Positions 52,595-63,368 of a stretch of DNA of 64,000 bases are shown here, in pieces. The DNA comes from Echinarachnius parma (taxonomy: Eukaryota > Echinodermata > Echinoidea > Clypeasteroida > Echinarachniidae). The translations under genes were made by a program, and so were the position numbers. The notes under the pieces are model-generated. The model saw only the letters and a program-made list of their open reading frames with translations, was not told the DNA's origin and made no database searches. Location of the stretch: contig JBAMJV010003843.1 of assembly GCA_037951105.1 (NCBI GenBank), forward strand, positions 62,001 through 126,000, in the 5' to 3' direction. How positions within the stretch are numbered: the stretch's first letter is position 1; every line of letters starts with the position of its first letter.

Positions 52595-52616
52595 TCACTG
52601 GCAGCACCCCTATTAA

Positions 52617-52688
52617 CCCATTGACCACGGGAACCGGGTGGGATGTGTACAAAGTCTATGGAGATTTCAGAATCTCGTAGTGAATGGG
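52617..52688 (+). mobile_element. 72-bp TTAA-flanked micro-element, family F1
   Basis: Bounded by TTAA at 52613-52616 and 52689-52692; central GTACAAAGTCTATGGAGATT is identical to the 49861 copy. Confidence 0.88.
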
Positions 52689-53002
52689 TTAAAAGCCAGC
52701 TAGGCTACGGGAGAGGCGAGGTGAGGATGGTACATTGCTTGGATGCTTGGATGACACAGGTGCACAGAAATAATGATGTCCAGAGAAGAGAGGTGAAGGA
52801 CAGTTTGGTATTATATTGGGAGGCATTTTCATGATCACCATCTTTATCACGCAAATACAGTATTGTACCAGTGCGGTACAGATCAGATCAGATTTGTGCA
52901 TTTAGGCATATTTTCATACTTGGGATTAATGGCAACTTCGCGATTGGTCGCAACTATTTATGTAACACCCCTCTATATTATCAGATCTCTGTTGACCATT
53001 TT

Positions 53003-53344
53003 AGGGATCTAGTAACATTGTCCGAATCCACAAAATTTCCTTACATTCTCTACTGGTTTTCTCATACTTCTATTTCTATTGCATGGAACAGGTTTTAACC
53101 AAATTATATTTCTCTTTCGTTAAAAAGATATTTACTATAGAGTTATTCAGATTTTTAACTATCCACTGGATAGTCATAACCGTGTACAAAGTCAGTGCAA
53201 TGATTGAGTGAATATTACTTTGCATTTTTGCTCATTATTAAATGGGACATGTTCACACATTCTACTCAGTGGACATATTAGATCACAATACACATTGTAT
53301 CAACCATTCATCACTTTTTGCACATTTCAATAAAGTTACTTTTT
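53003..53344 (+). mobile_element. TTAA-type MITE, family C copy 3
   Basis: Left end AGGGATCTAGTAACATTGTC; the right end AAAGTTAC is truncated just before TTTTTTAA. Shares CACTTTTTGCACATTTCAA with copy 1. Confidence 0.72.
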
Positions 53345-53709
53345 TAAACGCTATTGTTTTTGTATCGCTTACAGTGTTATTATTAGGGGGGCATGTGCCC
53401 TCAATAGAGATAGCACCATATGCACATGTATGGTCTGTGCTCTGAGAGCGCTAAACTACACTAGCACACAGCAGCATAGATGGGGTCTTTACAAGGTCAG
53501 ACCTGCACTAATAAATCTGTCCCCTCACACCATTCATTCCCTCAACCAAGGAGTTACTAGTGAGCTCTGACCCTAACAAACAACTACATCTGTAAATGTA
53601 TCATATCTACTATTATATCCTACATGAATGAAATCCTGTTCAGTGATTGGTCTACATAGCGTCATGTGACCAAACATAGTAATGCCCATGGAGAAAAATG
53701 TGCTATGCG

Positions 53710-53755
53710 TGACGTCATTCATGGAATAGTAAATGCTATTCCATGAATGACGTCA
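53710..53755. repeat. Perfect 20-bp hairpin whose arms contain a CRE palindrome
   Basis: TGACGTCATTCATGGAATAG (53710-53729) pairs exactly with 53736-53755 around a 6-base loop. Each arm starts with TGACGTCA, the CREB/ATF consensus. Use as a binding site is inference. Confidence 0.85.
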
Positions 53756-54407
53756 TAGATGCCGGGTGATCATATTGAGCCCATAGAGATGCGTGTTATA
53801 AAACTTCCCTGCGAGCAGATGTCTTGTTTTAGCTTGGGAAAGATGCTCGACGAGATTTCTCAAAGAGTTAAAAAATAAATAAATACAGCATACTTTCACT
53901 CGTGAATATCAATAAGTTCCAAAGAATATTCTAGAGATGCATTTCATGTATAACGTAGCGGTATTCGAATTTTAAAATTACGACAATGGTGCACATTGTG
54001 CATCGTTGTCCTTCTGTGGTCTTGACACTAATTCGTCATTTAACAATCGGCCGCGGTGTGCACTGCACTAGCTGTATGTGTAATGTATTTTCTCCATACA
54101 ATTACACGTGTGTACATGTAAAGCAGGTTAATTATTCACTTTGATGCGCGCGTTTTGCATTTGGGTGCGCATTAGTTGTTATGGCGCGTAACCATGAATG
54201 GAAAGATAGCGCAATACGCGCTCTGCGCTAGGACTATTGCGCAAAGGGGGTCAGTGTCACAAACAGAACATAGTCAGTGCAGTGATGGTTCCATGATCAA
54301 TGTTTATTTTTTCTTTATATTTTTCTTTAATTGAATTTAAATCATTTGTTTTTGCGATGATTATGATTATGCGAAGGATATAAAACAAATATATCATACA
54401 CTATTTC

Positions 54408-54531
54408 GAGCCACTAGTGAAATTATGGATTCCTCGGTGACAGAAAAAGCACTATGTTCTTCGGGTCTACGACCCTCAGAACATAGTGCTTTTCCTGTCA
54501 CCTCGGAATCCATAATTTCAACTAGAGGCTC
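54408..54531. repeat. 124-bp hairpin element
   Basis: Arms of about 58 bp (GAAATTATGGATTCC, GGTGACAG, AAAGCACTATGTTCT, GGGTC) mirror each other around a tiny loop near 54468. A few mismatches only. Confidence 0.88.
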
Positions 54532-55001
54532 TCAGTGCATGGTATATTTGTTTACTACATGTACTTGTAATCAAATGCAAGCCAGTGAACAAAACATACA
54601 CAGGCTCAGGAATTTGCCTTTGAAATGACAAAAAGAGCCCCTGAAAATCATAAAGGACTCCCTGTAAATTTGCATAGAGTTCAATGAAAAACAATTTTTG
54701 ATTTTTGATAGTAGCCCCCAAAGAAATAATTAAATTTTCAAGCACTGAGTACAATCCTTGAGGAACGAGGTAATTATCTCACCCCAACTTTCCCAAGATA
54801 TTATATGTCACGATTATGTTGTTTGACCATTTGGACTAGTGTATGCATGGTTTGTGAGCACTGACCATTGGAGGACAGCAGCATGACTACCCAGGTCTGT
54901 CCAAGGTCAGTCCAGCACTAGTCTGCTCCCTCAGACCCTATCAAACAAGTTTTATCAGATCTCTGTAGTTCCACTGATCTCTAGATATATGTGACCGGCT
55001 A

Positions 55002-55227
55002 AAGCAAAACCCTGCACTTGTCGGCAATTCAGGTTTTGAAGAAATTGGATTTAAGTTCACATAATGTGTGTAAAAGACTTATGATTGTAAAATTGAAACA
55101 AACATATCTTTGCCAATTATTGACCATTTTTTTAGATACAAAGCATCAAATGAAAGCTTGTGATAAGGCCTTTCTAATAGTATGAAAATCAACATTTTGA
55201 TTTTAACGACAAGTGCAGGGTTTTGCT
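55002..55227. mobile_element. MITE with GCACTTGTCG ends, copy 2
   Basis: Near-perfect inverted ends AGCAAAACCCTGCACTTGTC, with TA next to each end. 226 bp. Confidence 0.82.
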
Positions 55228-55244
55228 ATAGCCAGTCGATAAAA

Positions 55245-55414
55245 TGACGATACACAGGGGCAGAGTGCAATTTTGCCCCCTAATTTGTTTAATAGCCCCC
55301 TGAAATCAGTAATAGGTAGCCCATAAAATTACCATAGAATATTATGTGAAATATTTTGTGATATCCATCAGATCGAAAAAGTAGTCCCCTAAAATAAAAA
55401 ATTAATTCTTACCC
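55245..55414 (+). mobile_element. Decayed hAT-type MITE, family H1
   Basis: Internal TTTTGCCCCCTAATTT, CCCCCTGAAATCAGTAA and AAAAAATTAATTC match H1, but both ends are worn. Confidence 0.7.
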
Positions 55415-55757
55415 TGGACTTTAAATAGGCATAACTCTTGTGCCTTGGAGTTGTGCCCATCCTTCCAAACTTATCATGGTTACACACATACACATCAATT
55501 TACAACTATATTTTACACAATTCATGTATGAAGATACCAGAAAGTACAATGCATTTGCACAAGCAGAAAGTACAATGTATTTGCACAAGCAAAAATACAA
55601 CTGGAAGTGGAAGGTCTGCACGTTCTGAGGTCATTCGAGGTCATGGTAGTGTACTGGGAAACCCCATCTGACAACGTGCTAGCTGTACTATGCATACACA
55701 GTATTACAAGCATGTGTGGTAGTTCACTACACCACATGTAGCCTACTGCCAAAGACA

Positions 55758-55979
55758 ATACCGTAGAACACCATCGTCAAGCACCCCCAAGCACCAATAT
55801 GTATCTTGCTTTTAAAGAGCGCCCGCTCTCTGTCCAAACGGGAAACTTTAATCAAGAATGCAAATAATGGTGAGGAATATTCATGAGGATAATAATGGAG
55901 GTGAATCTCATGGAAACGTCTTTAAAAGCAAGATGCGTATAGGTGCTTGGGGGTGCTTGACGATGGTGTTCTACGGTAT
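55758..55979. mobile_element. 222-bp foldback element with 61-bp arms
   Basis: ATACCGTAGAACACCATCGT, CAAGCACCCCCAAGCACC and ATCTTGCTTTTAAAGA occur at both ends in inverted order with about four mismatches. The open frames on both strands are mirror images. Confidence 0.88.
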
Positions 55980-56308
55980 GCATTGCATTCCTTATTTTCC
56001 TTTCAACTTGCATTATTGCAGATCTTTTGAAATACAATAGCTTGAGCAGTTTACTTGAAAATAATTACTGGATAGTCTGCACTTTTTAAGGACAAATCTA
56101 TAAAATCTCTGTGGCCTCTTAATCCCTATCAGTATCACGCGACAACTGTTCGCCGCCAAGGCAATCACGTATATTTTTGTATGAACCGTGAGCGAGGTTT
56201 ATTTATGAGATAATACGGTTAAATCAAGGATCTTCAGAGCGCAAACTATTACTGTATACAGGATCCTATGCATGCACGCTTGGCCACTAGTTGATATATA
56301 AACACATA

Positions 56309-56531
56309 GGCCCGTATTCACAAAGGAGGTTTGTACAAACCCTGGTTCAAACTGCGGTTTACATCTATGGAATGCCAATTGTAAACCGATGGAGAGAGAA
56401 TGTGTACCATCAACATTGTTAACAAGTAAGGAATTTACATTCTCTCTCCATCAGTTTACAATTGGCATTCCATAGATGTAAACCGCGGTTTGAACCTGGG
56501 TTTGTACAAACCTCCTTTGTGAATACGGGCC
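56309..56531. mobile_element. Foldback MITE, family P1 copy 2
   Basis: Ends GGCCCGTATTCACAAAGGAG are inverted partners; GGTTTACATCTATGGAATGC and CATTCTCTCTCCATC repeat within. Homologous to 43009-43255. ATA or TA flanks each side. Confidence 0.88.
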
Positions 56532-56598
56532 ATAAAGACCATACACCCACAAATTACAATGTGCTTTCAATACAAAGCGGGAGAAATACAAATATTAA

Positions 56599-58272
56599 CT
56601 AGATGTTGAATTCGTCACTTTTGACGAATTAAGGTTATACATATCGATTTATTATGATAAAAGGATGATTCCAAAAATAACTTCTCGATCATCATATCAA
56701 TAATAATAGATTCCCCCCCCCCCCCCCCCTGAAAAAAAGAAAAGGAAAAGAAAAAAAAAGAAAGTTAAAAAATATTGCCTTGGATTCGAACCCACGACCC
56801 TTTGATCTTGTGTCACAAATTATACCGCGAGACCAACATTAGATCACTTAACGAAAATGGGAATTCGGGAAAGATACATCAGTGATTGCACACTGCATTT
56901 GTCATTGTAACAGTGAATTATTTGACCTTTGAACCTAATTTACATATCATTAACGCCATTTTCATAATCCAATCTTATCTTATGAAAATTGTTCCTTTCA
57001 TATGTGTGCTGAATTTCCATGTCCGCGGCGTACGTGGTTATTGAGTATTCATGCTTGATTTATTTGACCTTTGACGGTAAATATGACAATGAAATATGCA
57101 TTTTCGCGATTTGATGTTAACTTATGAAATGATGGTCTTGCAAATCCCTATCTACATGCGAAGTTTCACATCGGTAGCATAGTTTCTCGAGCAGTTATAG
57201 GTCGAAAGCATACGTTTTGGCTAACCCTCAATTTGTAACAGATTTGAACTCTTATTTCCAATCAAACAATTCATCAGGATCCAGTGAACAAAACGAAATG
57301 TCGTGAATAGATTGCGAATAGAGCATGACATCAGCTACGATATATCAAAATTTGGGAGAAAATAGTTGGAGAATAACCGAGATATGGTCAAAAGTCCGCT
57401 GTGATCGATTTCAACATTGATTGAAATTGATTAAAATTTGCATGTTCAAATTTAACCCTAAATATGATGACTTTATAACATTTACTGGGCATAAATGAGG
57501 TATGAATTCGTATCTACAACTCATAATCTATCCGAATATTAAAAGAAAATCGGATGTTTGTGGACTTTTTAAAAAGTTATGGCCGAATAAAAAAAGGATG
57601 TTTTTACCATATTTTGCCAATTTGCGTGCGCGCGTAATTTTGACTTTGACGCGCGCGTACTCCGTTATTATGAGTCAACAATGACTCAAATTGATAGGGT
57701 GTGTTTAGGGATCTATAAGGCATGCAAAACATGTGAAAAAACGACAATTTTCTTATTAATTCGCGTTACGGGCCCAAATACGCGCGCGCCGACGCGCACG
57801 CGCGGAATTTTTTGAAACGCTTAAAATTGTCTGAAACATATAGTAAATTACTCGGGTTGGGGTTTTGAACATTTTTAATTTTTTTTTTCACTTGACGGAC
57901 GCGTACGCGCGCGTCTCCGAGTGTAAGCGCACGCGCATGAGCTTAAAAGATGACGATTGAACTGATTGATATTGATGCGAAATTTGAAGTGAAATTAATG
58001 ATGCATGACTGAGTTATGATGATTATTGAAATTTGACAAAATGGCGTCCTGATGACGTCATAGTGATGTGACGTCACTGAAAAGGTTAGCAGATCTAAGT
58101 TAGATCATGATCTATCATCATGTGAATATTCATGACAATTGATTCATCTGATCTTGAGATATGCGACGGACAAAATTAGGAAGAAGAAGAAGAAGAAGAA
58201 GAAATAATAATAAAAATTCGAACGAAATCAATAGGTTATACATATGATATATGTACATTGTATAACCTAATT
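56599..58272 (-). mobile_element. Second Helentron-like element
   Basis: On the minus strand the right end begins AATTAGGTTATAC; an inverted copy (GTATAACCTTAATT) lies just inside a hairpin with arms AATTCGTCA (56609-56617, 56622-56630) and the element ends CTAG at 56599-56602, followed by TT. The architecture matches 36116-37086 with different sequence. It carries a tRNA-like stretch, TTTGACCTTTGA words, CpG-rich alternating tracts and a GAA microsatellite. The right boundary is approximate. Confidence 0.68.
56773..56845 (-). repeat. tRNA-derived stretch inside the Helentron-like element
   Basis: On the minus strand TGGTCTCGCGGTATAATTTG resembles an A-box region and GGTCGTGGGTTCGAATCC is a B box with T arm. 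It lacks a complete cloverleaf, so it is a SINE-like remnant, not a tRNA gene. Confidence 0.5.
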
Positions 58273-59453
58273 AAATGTTATTTTGGGGACAACTTTTCAA
58301 GCTTGCCTTCCTTGCAAGCACTCTGCACACATATGAAAAAATACATGGAGGCTCAGTGCGAATTTGCACCCGAAAAATCATAAAGGAGACCCCATAAATT
58401 TGCATGTGTTCAATGATAAACAAATTTTAGAATGTTATTTTTGTGCGGGCAAGTATGAAAAGTAGCACCCAAAAAAATATCCCGTATTTTTTCCCTGACT
58501 CTGCATTTTGTTCTCCAATTTACATGTACGATGGGGAACTATGTGGTACTTTTTTAAAAGGAGAATTCCAGGCCAGATTTAGTTATTGTCTAACAGAATA
58601 AGGCAAAAGAGAGGAATAATTGGTGAAAATTTGATCGAAACCGGACAAGAAGCACAAGAGTTATGCCTATTTGAACATCATGTTGTCATGTCAAAAGTGA
58701 TCCTTTAAATATTGCCGCCAATTGCAGCAACATCATTGACAAGCAGCTCCCCATAGGTTTTATACATGAAAATTCATCTCTTCTTTTTTCTTCTGCTCTG
58801 CCATATATTCTTAATATGTTCAAAGCTAATGGAATTGCTTTATAATTAAGAAAATTTTCTTTTCGTTAAATCAATTTAACATGGCAGCAGCAAATGACTT
58901 CTCGATTGATAGCAATTGCAAACGATACACACAAATTTGAACTAAATTCTACCTGTCATAACTTTGCTGTTGCTCTCCCCTTTTTGCTCAGATTTTCACT
59001 CACGATTCTCCTTATTCAACTTCTTTCATGTCAAACATAAAACTTCTGAGGTGTAAATTCCCCTTTAATATTTTAGGGGATCTGGATCTGTTTGCCATTT
59101 AGGTTTGCTCATCGTTCCGAAACCCAAAAACCCAAACCCCCATAGATGGATGATGCAGTTTTCTGCACAGAAATACAGTAGGGCTACTGCTTTTTGGAAG
59201 CATTCCATTCCAACTTTCATTGGCTCTAAATAATTATTCATATGCAGACACTAGTGAACAGTTTGGCCACAAAAGTATAAATGGAAGGTTGGCTTAGGGG
59301 AAGGTCATTTGAGGTCGCATTGTGGAAAACCACCAATTCACTCTATGACAATGTGTTCTATAGATCTGACTTTATACACGTAAAAGCATACACACTACAT
59401 ACATGTACTGGGTAGCAGCCTTGCTAAATGGGAACTGGAAACTTGGAAGTTAA

Positions 59454-60010
59454 AGGACAATGAAATCCAGACGAATTGTTGTATGCACTATAAGACACTA
59501 AATATAATGAATAGTCCCTGAAAATTTGAGCACAATCGGTCAAGAAATAAGAAAACTATGGCTCTTTGAAAAGAGCCATGTATTTCTTTGAGTGACTCAA
59601 ATTGGCAACGCACTCTGGCAAAGTTGTGGACAACTCCCCATACATTTTGTACACAAAATTTCAATTTTGTTCAATTTTCTCAAAATGTATGTTTACCCTT
59701 CGTTCGAGTTCAACATATGTTTTGTAGAATGCTTTTATACATAACATATCATGAGTTGGGGGAATGAAAAAATGTGACTATGAAGAAAACTGTAAAAATG
59801 GGAACTTTTGTGTACAAAACATATGGGGAGTTGTCCACACACTTATCAGGGTGCGTTGCCAATTTGAGTTCCCCATAGGAATAAATGGACATCTTCAAAG
59901 AGCCGTAGTTTTCTTGTTTCTTGCCCGATTGTGCTCTAACTTTCAGAGATTATTCCTCTTAATCTCCTCAAGACTATGAAAGCAACATTTTGCTTGGGTT
60001 TCATTGCCCT
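59454..60010 (-). mobile_element. TTAA-flanked foldback MITE, family A copy 2 (557 bp)
   Basis: TTAA at 59450-59453 and 60011-60014. Close inverted copy of 10421-10977 and exactly the same length, so the open frames at 59764-59979 and 10452-10667 give near-identical but meaningless peptides. Confidence 0.92.
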
Positions 60011-60014
60011 TTAA

Positions 60015-60240
60015 AGGACAATGAAACCTGTGCAAAGCAGTGTTTCACTTCATTATTTCAAAAGAGAATAAACAAGAGGATTCATTTCTGAAAGTTTGAG
60101 CACAATAAGTCGATAAAGTATGGCTCTTTGAAGATAGCCATTTATTTATATGGGGAATTGAAATTGGCAACACATTAGCAAATTGGTGGACAATGACATA
60201 TATATTTATTTTTTTTAACACAAAATGTCTAGTATTTTTA
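60015..60240 (+). mobile_element. Adjacent diverged family A fragment
   Basis: Begins AGGACAATGAAACCTGTGC directly after the TTAA shared with copy 2 and contains TATGGCTCTTTGAAGA and TATGGGGAATTGAAATTGGC. Its right half is not recognisable. Confidence 0.65.
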
Positions 60241-60513
60241 ATATTCTGGAAGCATGTGTCCCGTTTGTTATATAGTTAAACCCATAGATGTTTTGTAGAA
60301 TACAGTGAACTACATACTGTATAGTGAGTTTGGGGAATGGAAATAAAAGTGAAACATACATTTTGCAAACAAAGTTTGCCACAGGGGTTTCATATTTCAT
60401 TGTCATTTCATACATTTTTTTCCAACTCTCTGTGACTCTACATTCAACATTGTAAGTGTACTGTATTGCAAATTGTACGTGTAGCAGGTCTAGTATAAAG
60501 TGTATGCGGTTAA

Positions 60514-60921
60514 AGTGATCCATTAACTTCAGAACATATTTCAAAAAGTGATATTTGAGACTTCAATCATATACATGTACACCAATATAATTGTAAGATT
60601 CTTCTGAATAGTTTCATAGAAAAATAACTGTTTTACCTGGTGAAAAAAGCGAAAATTTATGTCAGATTTTATCACGTAATGCCCATTGATTTTGACTACA
60701 ATGAAACATCATTCCAGAATCTAAAAGCCTCCGAGGAACGATTTTCGCTCAATCATAAAAATGTATCCACAGTTGGGGAGACATTTGAAAAATCACAACC
60801 CATTTCATTCTTTTGTTACCTGTAACGGTAAGCCACACAAGAAGGTACTTGTAGACAAATGTGAAAGCTTCAAGTGATTTTGGTTGAATTAGACCAAATT
60901 AATGGATCACTTTGGATCACT
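60514..60921 (+). mobile_element. TTAA-flanked MITE, family E (408 bp)
   Basis: TTAA at 60510-60513 and 60922-60925. Ends AGTGATCCATTAA and TTAATGGATCACT are inverted (the right end is doubled). GATATTTGAGACTTCAATC links it distantly to family B. A related fragment lies at 63655-63960. Confidence 0.8.
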
Positions 60922-62225
60922 TTAACTCACAAAGTAGTAAATACACTGGAAGGTCTGCTCAACAGGAGGTCATTTGAGGTCACACGGTAGAAAGGCACCC
61001 ACCCAATGACAATGAGCTCTGTGCAACTATGACTCGCAAGCATGTCTGGAGCTATTGCAGTGGGAAGACAATGCATTCCATTGCAACTAAATTGGACATG
61101 AAGTGAGAACAAAACTTGCGGAAGGGGGTACTACCATACAGTGCATGCTTTGATTACGCATGTATGCACTATGAGTATGATTGACTGACCTGTTGGCTGG
61201 CTGGTTGCGCAAAACATATGTGCATTTACATGTAGTTCATTCTTTATTACCACACTCTCATGTCTAAATTACTTTTTCAGGAACAATTACACATTCTTGA
61301 ACACTGCATTTTGGTATTTTCTACAGATTATTCTTTCTGTTAAACACCTCTTCAGCAAAAGTTCATTGCAACATTGTTTATAAATGGCAGGGTGACAAAA
61401 AAAGAAACTTTTTAGACTTAAAATTCTCTTATAAATACTGAATTCACTTTCAACTTTCATCCAACAATACCTAATTACATTATTTCATTACTTTGTATTT
61501 TTGGATGATGACTGTAATGTGCCTTTGTATTATATTAAAATTATAATATATTTCAAAGTGATTTTAAAATTAAGCTTTAAATTCTTGCAAAGTCCCAATG
61601 ATTTATATCTCAAGACCTGCTTTATATCTTTAGGTGTGTGGGCTGGGATTGTATGATTGTATCCTATGACCGGGGTAATTTAGTAAGGGGATACTAGTAG
61701 TTGAGTTTTGGATGTTTTGGATGTTTAAAGGGATAGTTGAGTTTTGGTAGAGAGGGCGCTAGACTACTTATTTTGTTTGTGAGGCACTGTAATGAAAAAC
61801 TGAGTGTAAAATTTGAAATCTGAGCATAATATTTTAATAATAAAATCATCTTTGTTTGATCAAAATCAGTTCAGAGATGGCTGAAATATCCATAAATATA
61901 ACAATTTGTAATAAAGCTGGGGCCCCAGGTTTATTAGAGAATTTTGAACCAGCCGTTAAAAATTCAAAAAAATGCTTCCTCTTTTCAAAAAGTTACAAAA
62001 TAGGTATTTAAATAGTTGTTGGTTATTGTTGATTATATCTAATCACTATTTCAACATAACATCGCATGCACAATATTTTATTCAAAATGGTTGAAACCGA
62101 CGAGTGTTTAGAGAGCGCCCTCTTATGTTTTAACGGCTCTTTTTTAATGATAATATGATCTTTACTACGTCATTTGTAATTTTGTGTTCCATTCTAGTTA
62201 TAACTATTAGTTTGTAATGTAATGA

Positions 62226-63287
62226 TAAGCCTGAGTCATGTCGGAATTTTTTTGTTCCGGAATCCGCCGGTGTTGTGCCGGTCGGAATCCAGTATTCCGA
62301 TAAAAAAAAACTGCCAATGAATGATACGGAACGAACACGCACTAGAAGGTCTGCCATAGCTTCGGCAGCGCAGGCAAGCCCCGCGCTGCGAGACAGGCCA
62401 ACTCAACTGCCTTGACCTTGCATTTTTCAAGTTGCACTCTTAAAAAGTGCCGAAAAGGAACGAAAATGTAAGATTATTACGATTAAGATCGCACCTATTC
62501 TAGACTCTTATTTTACTTATACGAGAACAATTACCTGCAAAAACAGCAACAACAAAAAATGCGCTGATTTATATCTCGAACATTTTCTAACTCCTCGAAC
62601 CTGCATGTGTACTGAAGCTTACATCATATCAGTACAACGACACGAATAAGTCAACACTAACACTTCACTTGTATACTTTGCGTGCAGCTTATCGGGTCTT
62701 TTTTCTTACGCAAGATATCCATCCGCCGGGAATTGGGGAATTCCCCAATTCCTGGCGGATGGATATCTCGCGTAAGAAATGAGACCCATAACCTGCACGC
62801 AAAGTATACGAGTGATATGGCGGGCTGTACCGATAGAGGGCGGACTGGATGTCAACGTTTGAGAATCGTTTAATCCATGTGCAGTATTACGTACATGACT
62901 GTGTAGTATGCATGATACACGTACGGGTGACATGGTACGGCGCAGCTCTGACTGATAGCAGCTAGCTGCGCTTGCGGGGCCGGGGCGCGCCGGGGTAGCT
63001 AGTCTACGACGTCGATCGTATGCCGTACTCGCCGCACCGCGCGCTAGATCGGCTGTCATAATAAACGCAGCGGATTTCTTGTCGTTGTAAGTTGCATTCG
63101 ACATCGTCTTTCTTGTACTTTTTTGTCATTTGTTTTCTTCTGATAGTTTTCTACTACAAAATATGAATTTTTGAGGAAAAAGAGGTTTTCCGCGATTTTC
63201 ATCGGAATACCGGAATGGAGAAAACCAAACCGGAACACGCACACACCGGACGGATTCCGGTATTCCGTCCGTTCCGACCCAGGCTTA
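62226..63287. mobile_element. Foldback transposon with 7-bp target duplication
   Basis: GTAATGA flanks the element at 62219-62225 and 63288-63294. Terminal inverted repeats start TAAGCCTGRGTC and carry TCGGAA, CCGGAATCC and GTATTCCGAT blocks. In the intact D copy (50225-50759, inverted) the corresponding site reads GTAACTG once. No transposase; the minus-strand open frame 62706-63104 runs through the central palindrome and a CpG-rich patch. Superfamily unresolved. Confidence 0.85.
62666..62815. repeat. 150-bp spacerless palindrome
   Basis: Centred between 62740 and 62741 (GGGGAATTCCCC), with 75-bp arms containing AAGATATCCATCCGCC, TTCTTACG and GTATACTTTGCGTGCAG. Only a few mismatches and no loop. 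It lies inside the 62226-63287 element. Confidence 0.9.
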
Positions 63288-63368
63288 GTAATGATGCAGG
63301 TTTTGGTTACTAAAATTCAGTTTCACCAAAACTGTACTCTCCTTACCAGAACTCAACTATCCCTTTAA

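Larger units (their letters stand above)
52096..52612 (+). pseudogene. LINE reverse-transcriptase C-terminal tail, interrupted
   Basis: Reading 52096-52139, 52322-52412 and 52595 onward as one frame gives GGRSRGRQRIRWE, then DIITDWTRLKLSDAPRE, and GWRKVVAQ. This is the R-G-R-W-x-D-I-x-x-W ... W-R tail common at the end of non-LTR retrotransposon ORF2 proteins. Two family H1 hAT MITEs interrupt it. Only this tail is present; the reverse transcriptase domain is absent. Confidence 0.82.
61729..63364. mobile_element. TTAA-flanked MITE, family D copy 2, split by an insertion
   Basis: TTAA at 61725-61728 and 63365-63368; ends AGGGATAGTTGAGTTTTGGT and ACCAGAACTCAACTATCCCT are inverted. Without the 62226-63287 insertion it is about 570 bp, like copy 1. 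Confidence 0.85.

Noticed and set aside
62706-63104. 132-codon minus-strand frame and CpG-rich patch that might be a promoter with first exon
   Set aside because: It lies within a transposon with target duplication, and the frame crosses the central palindrome.
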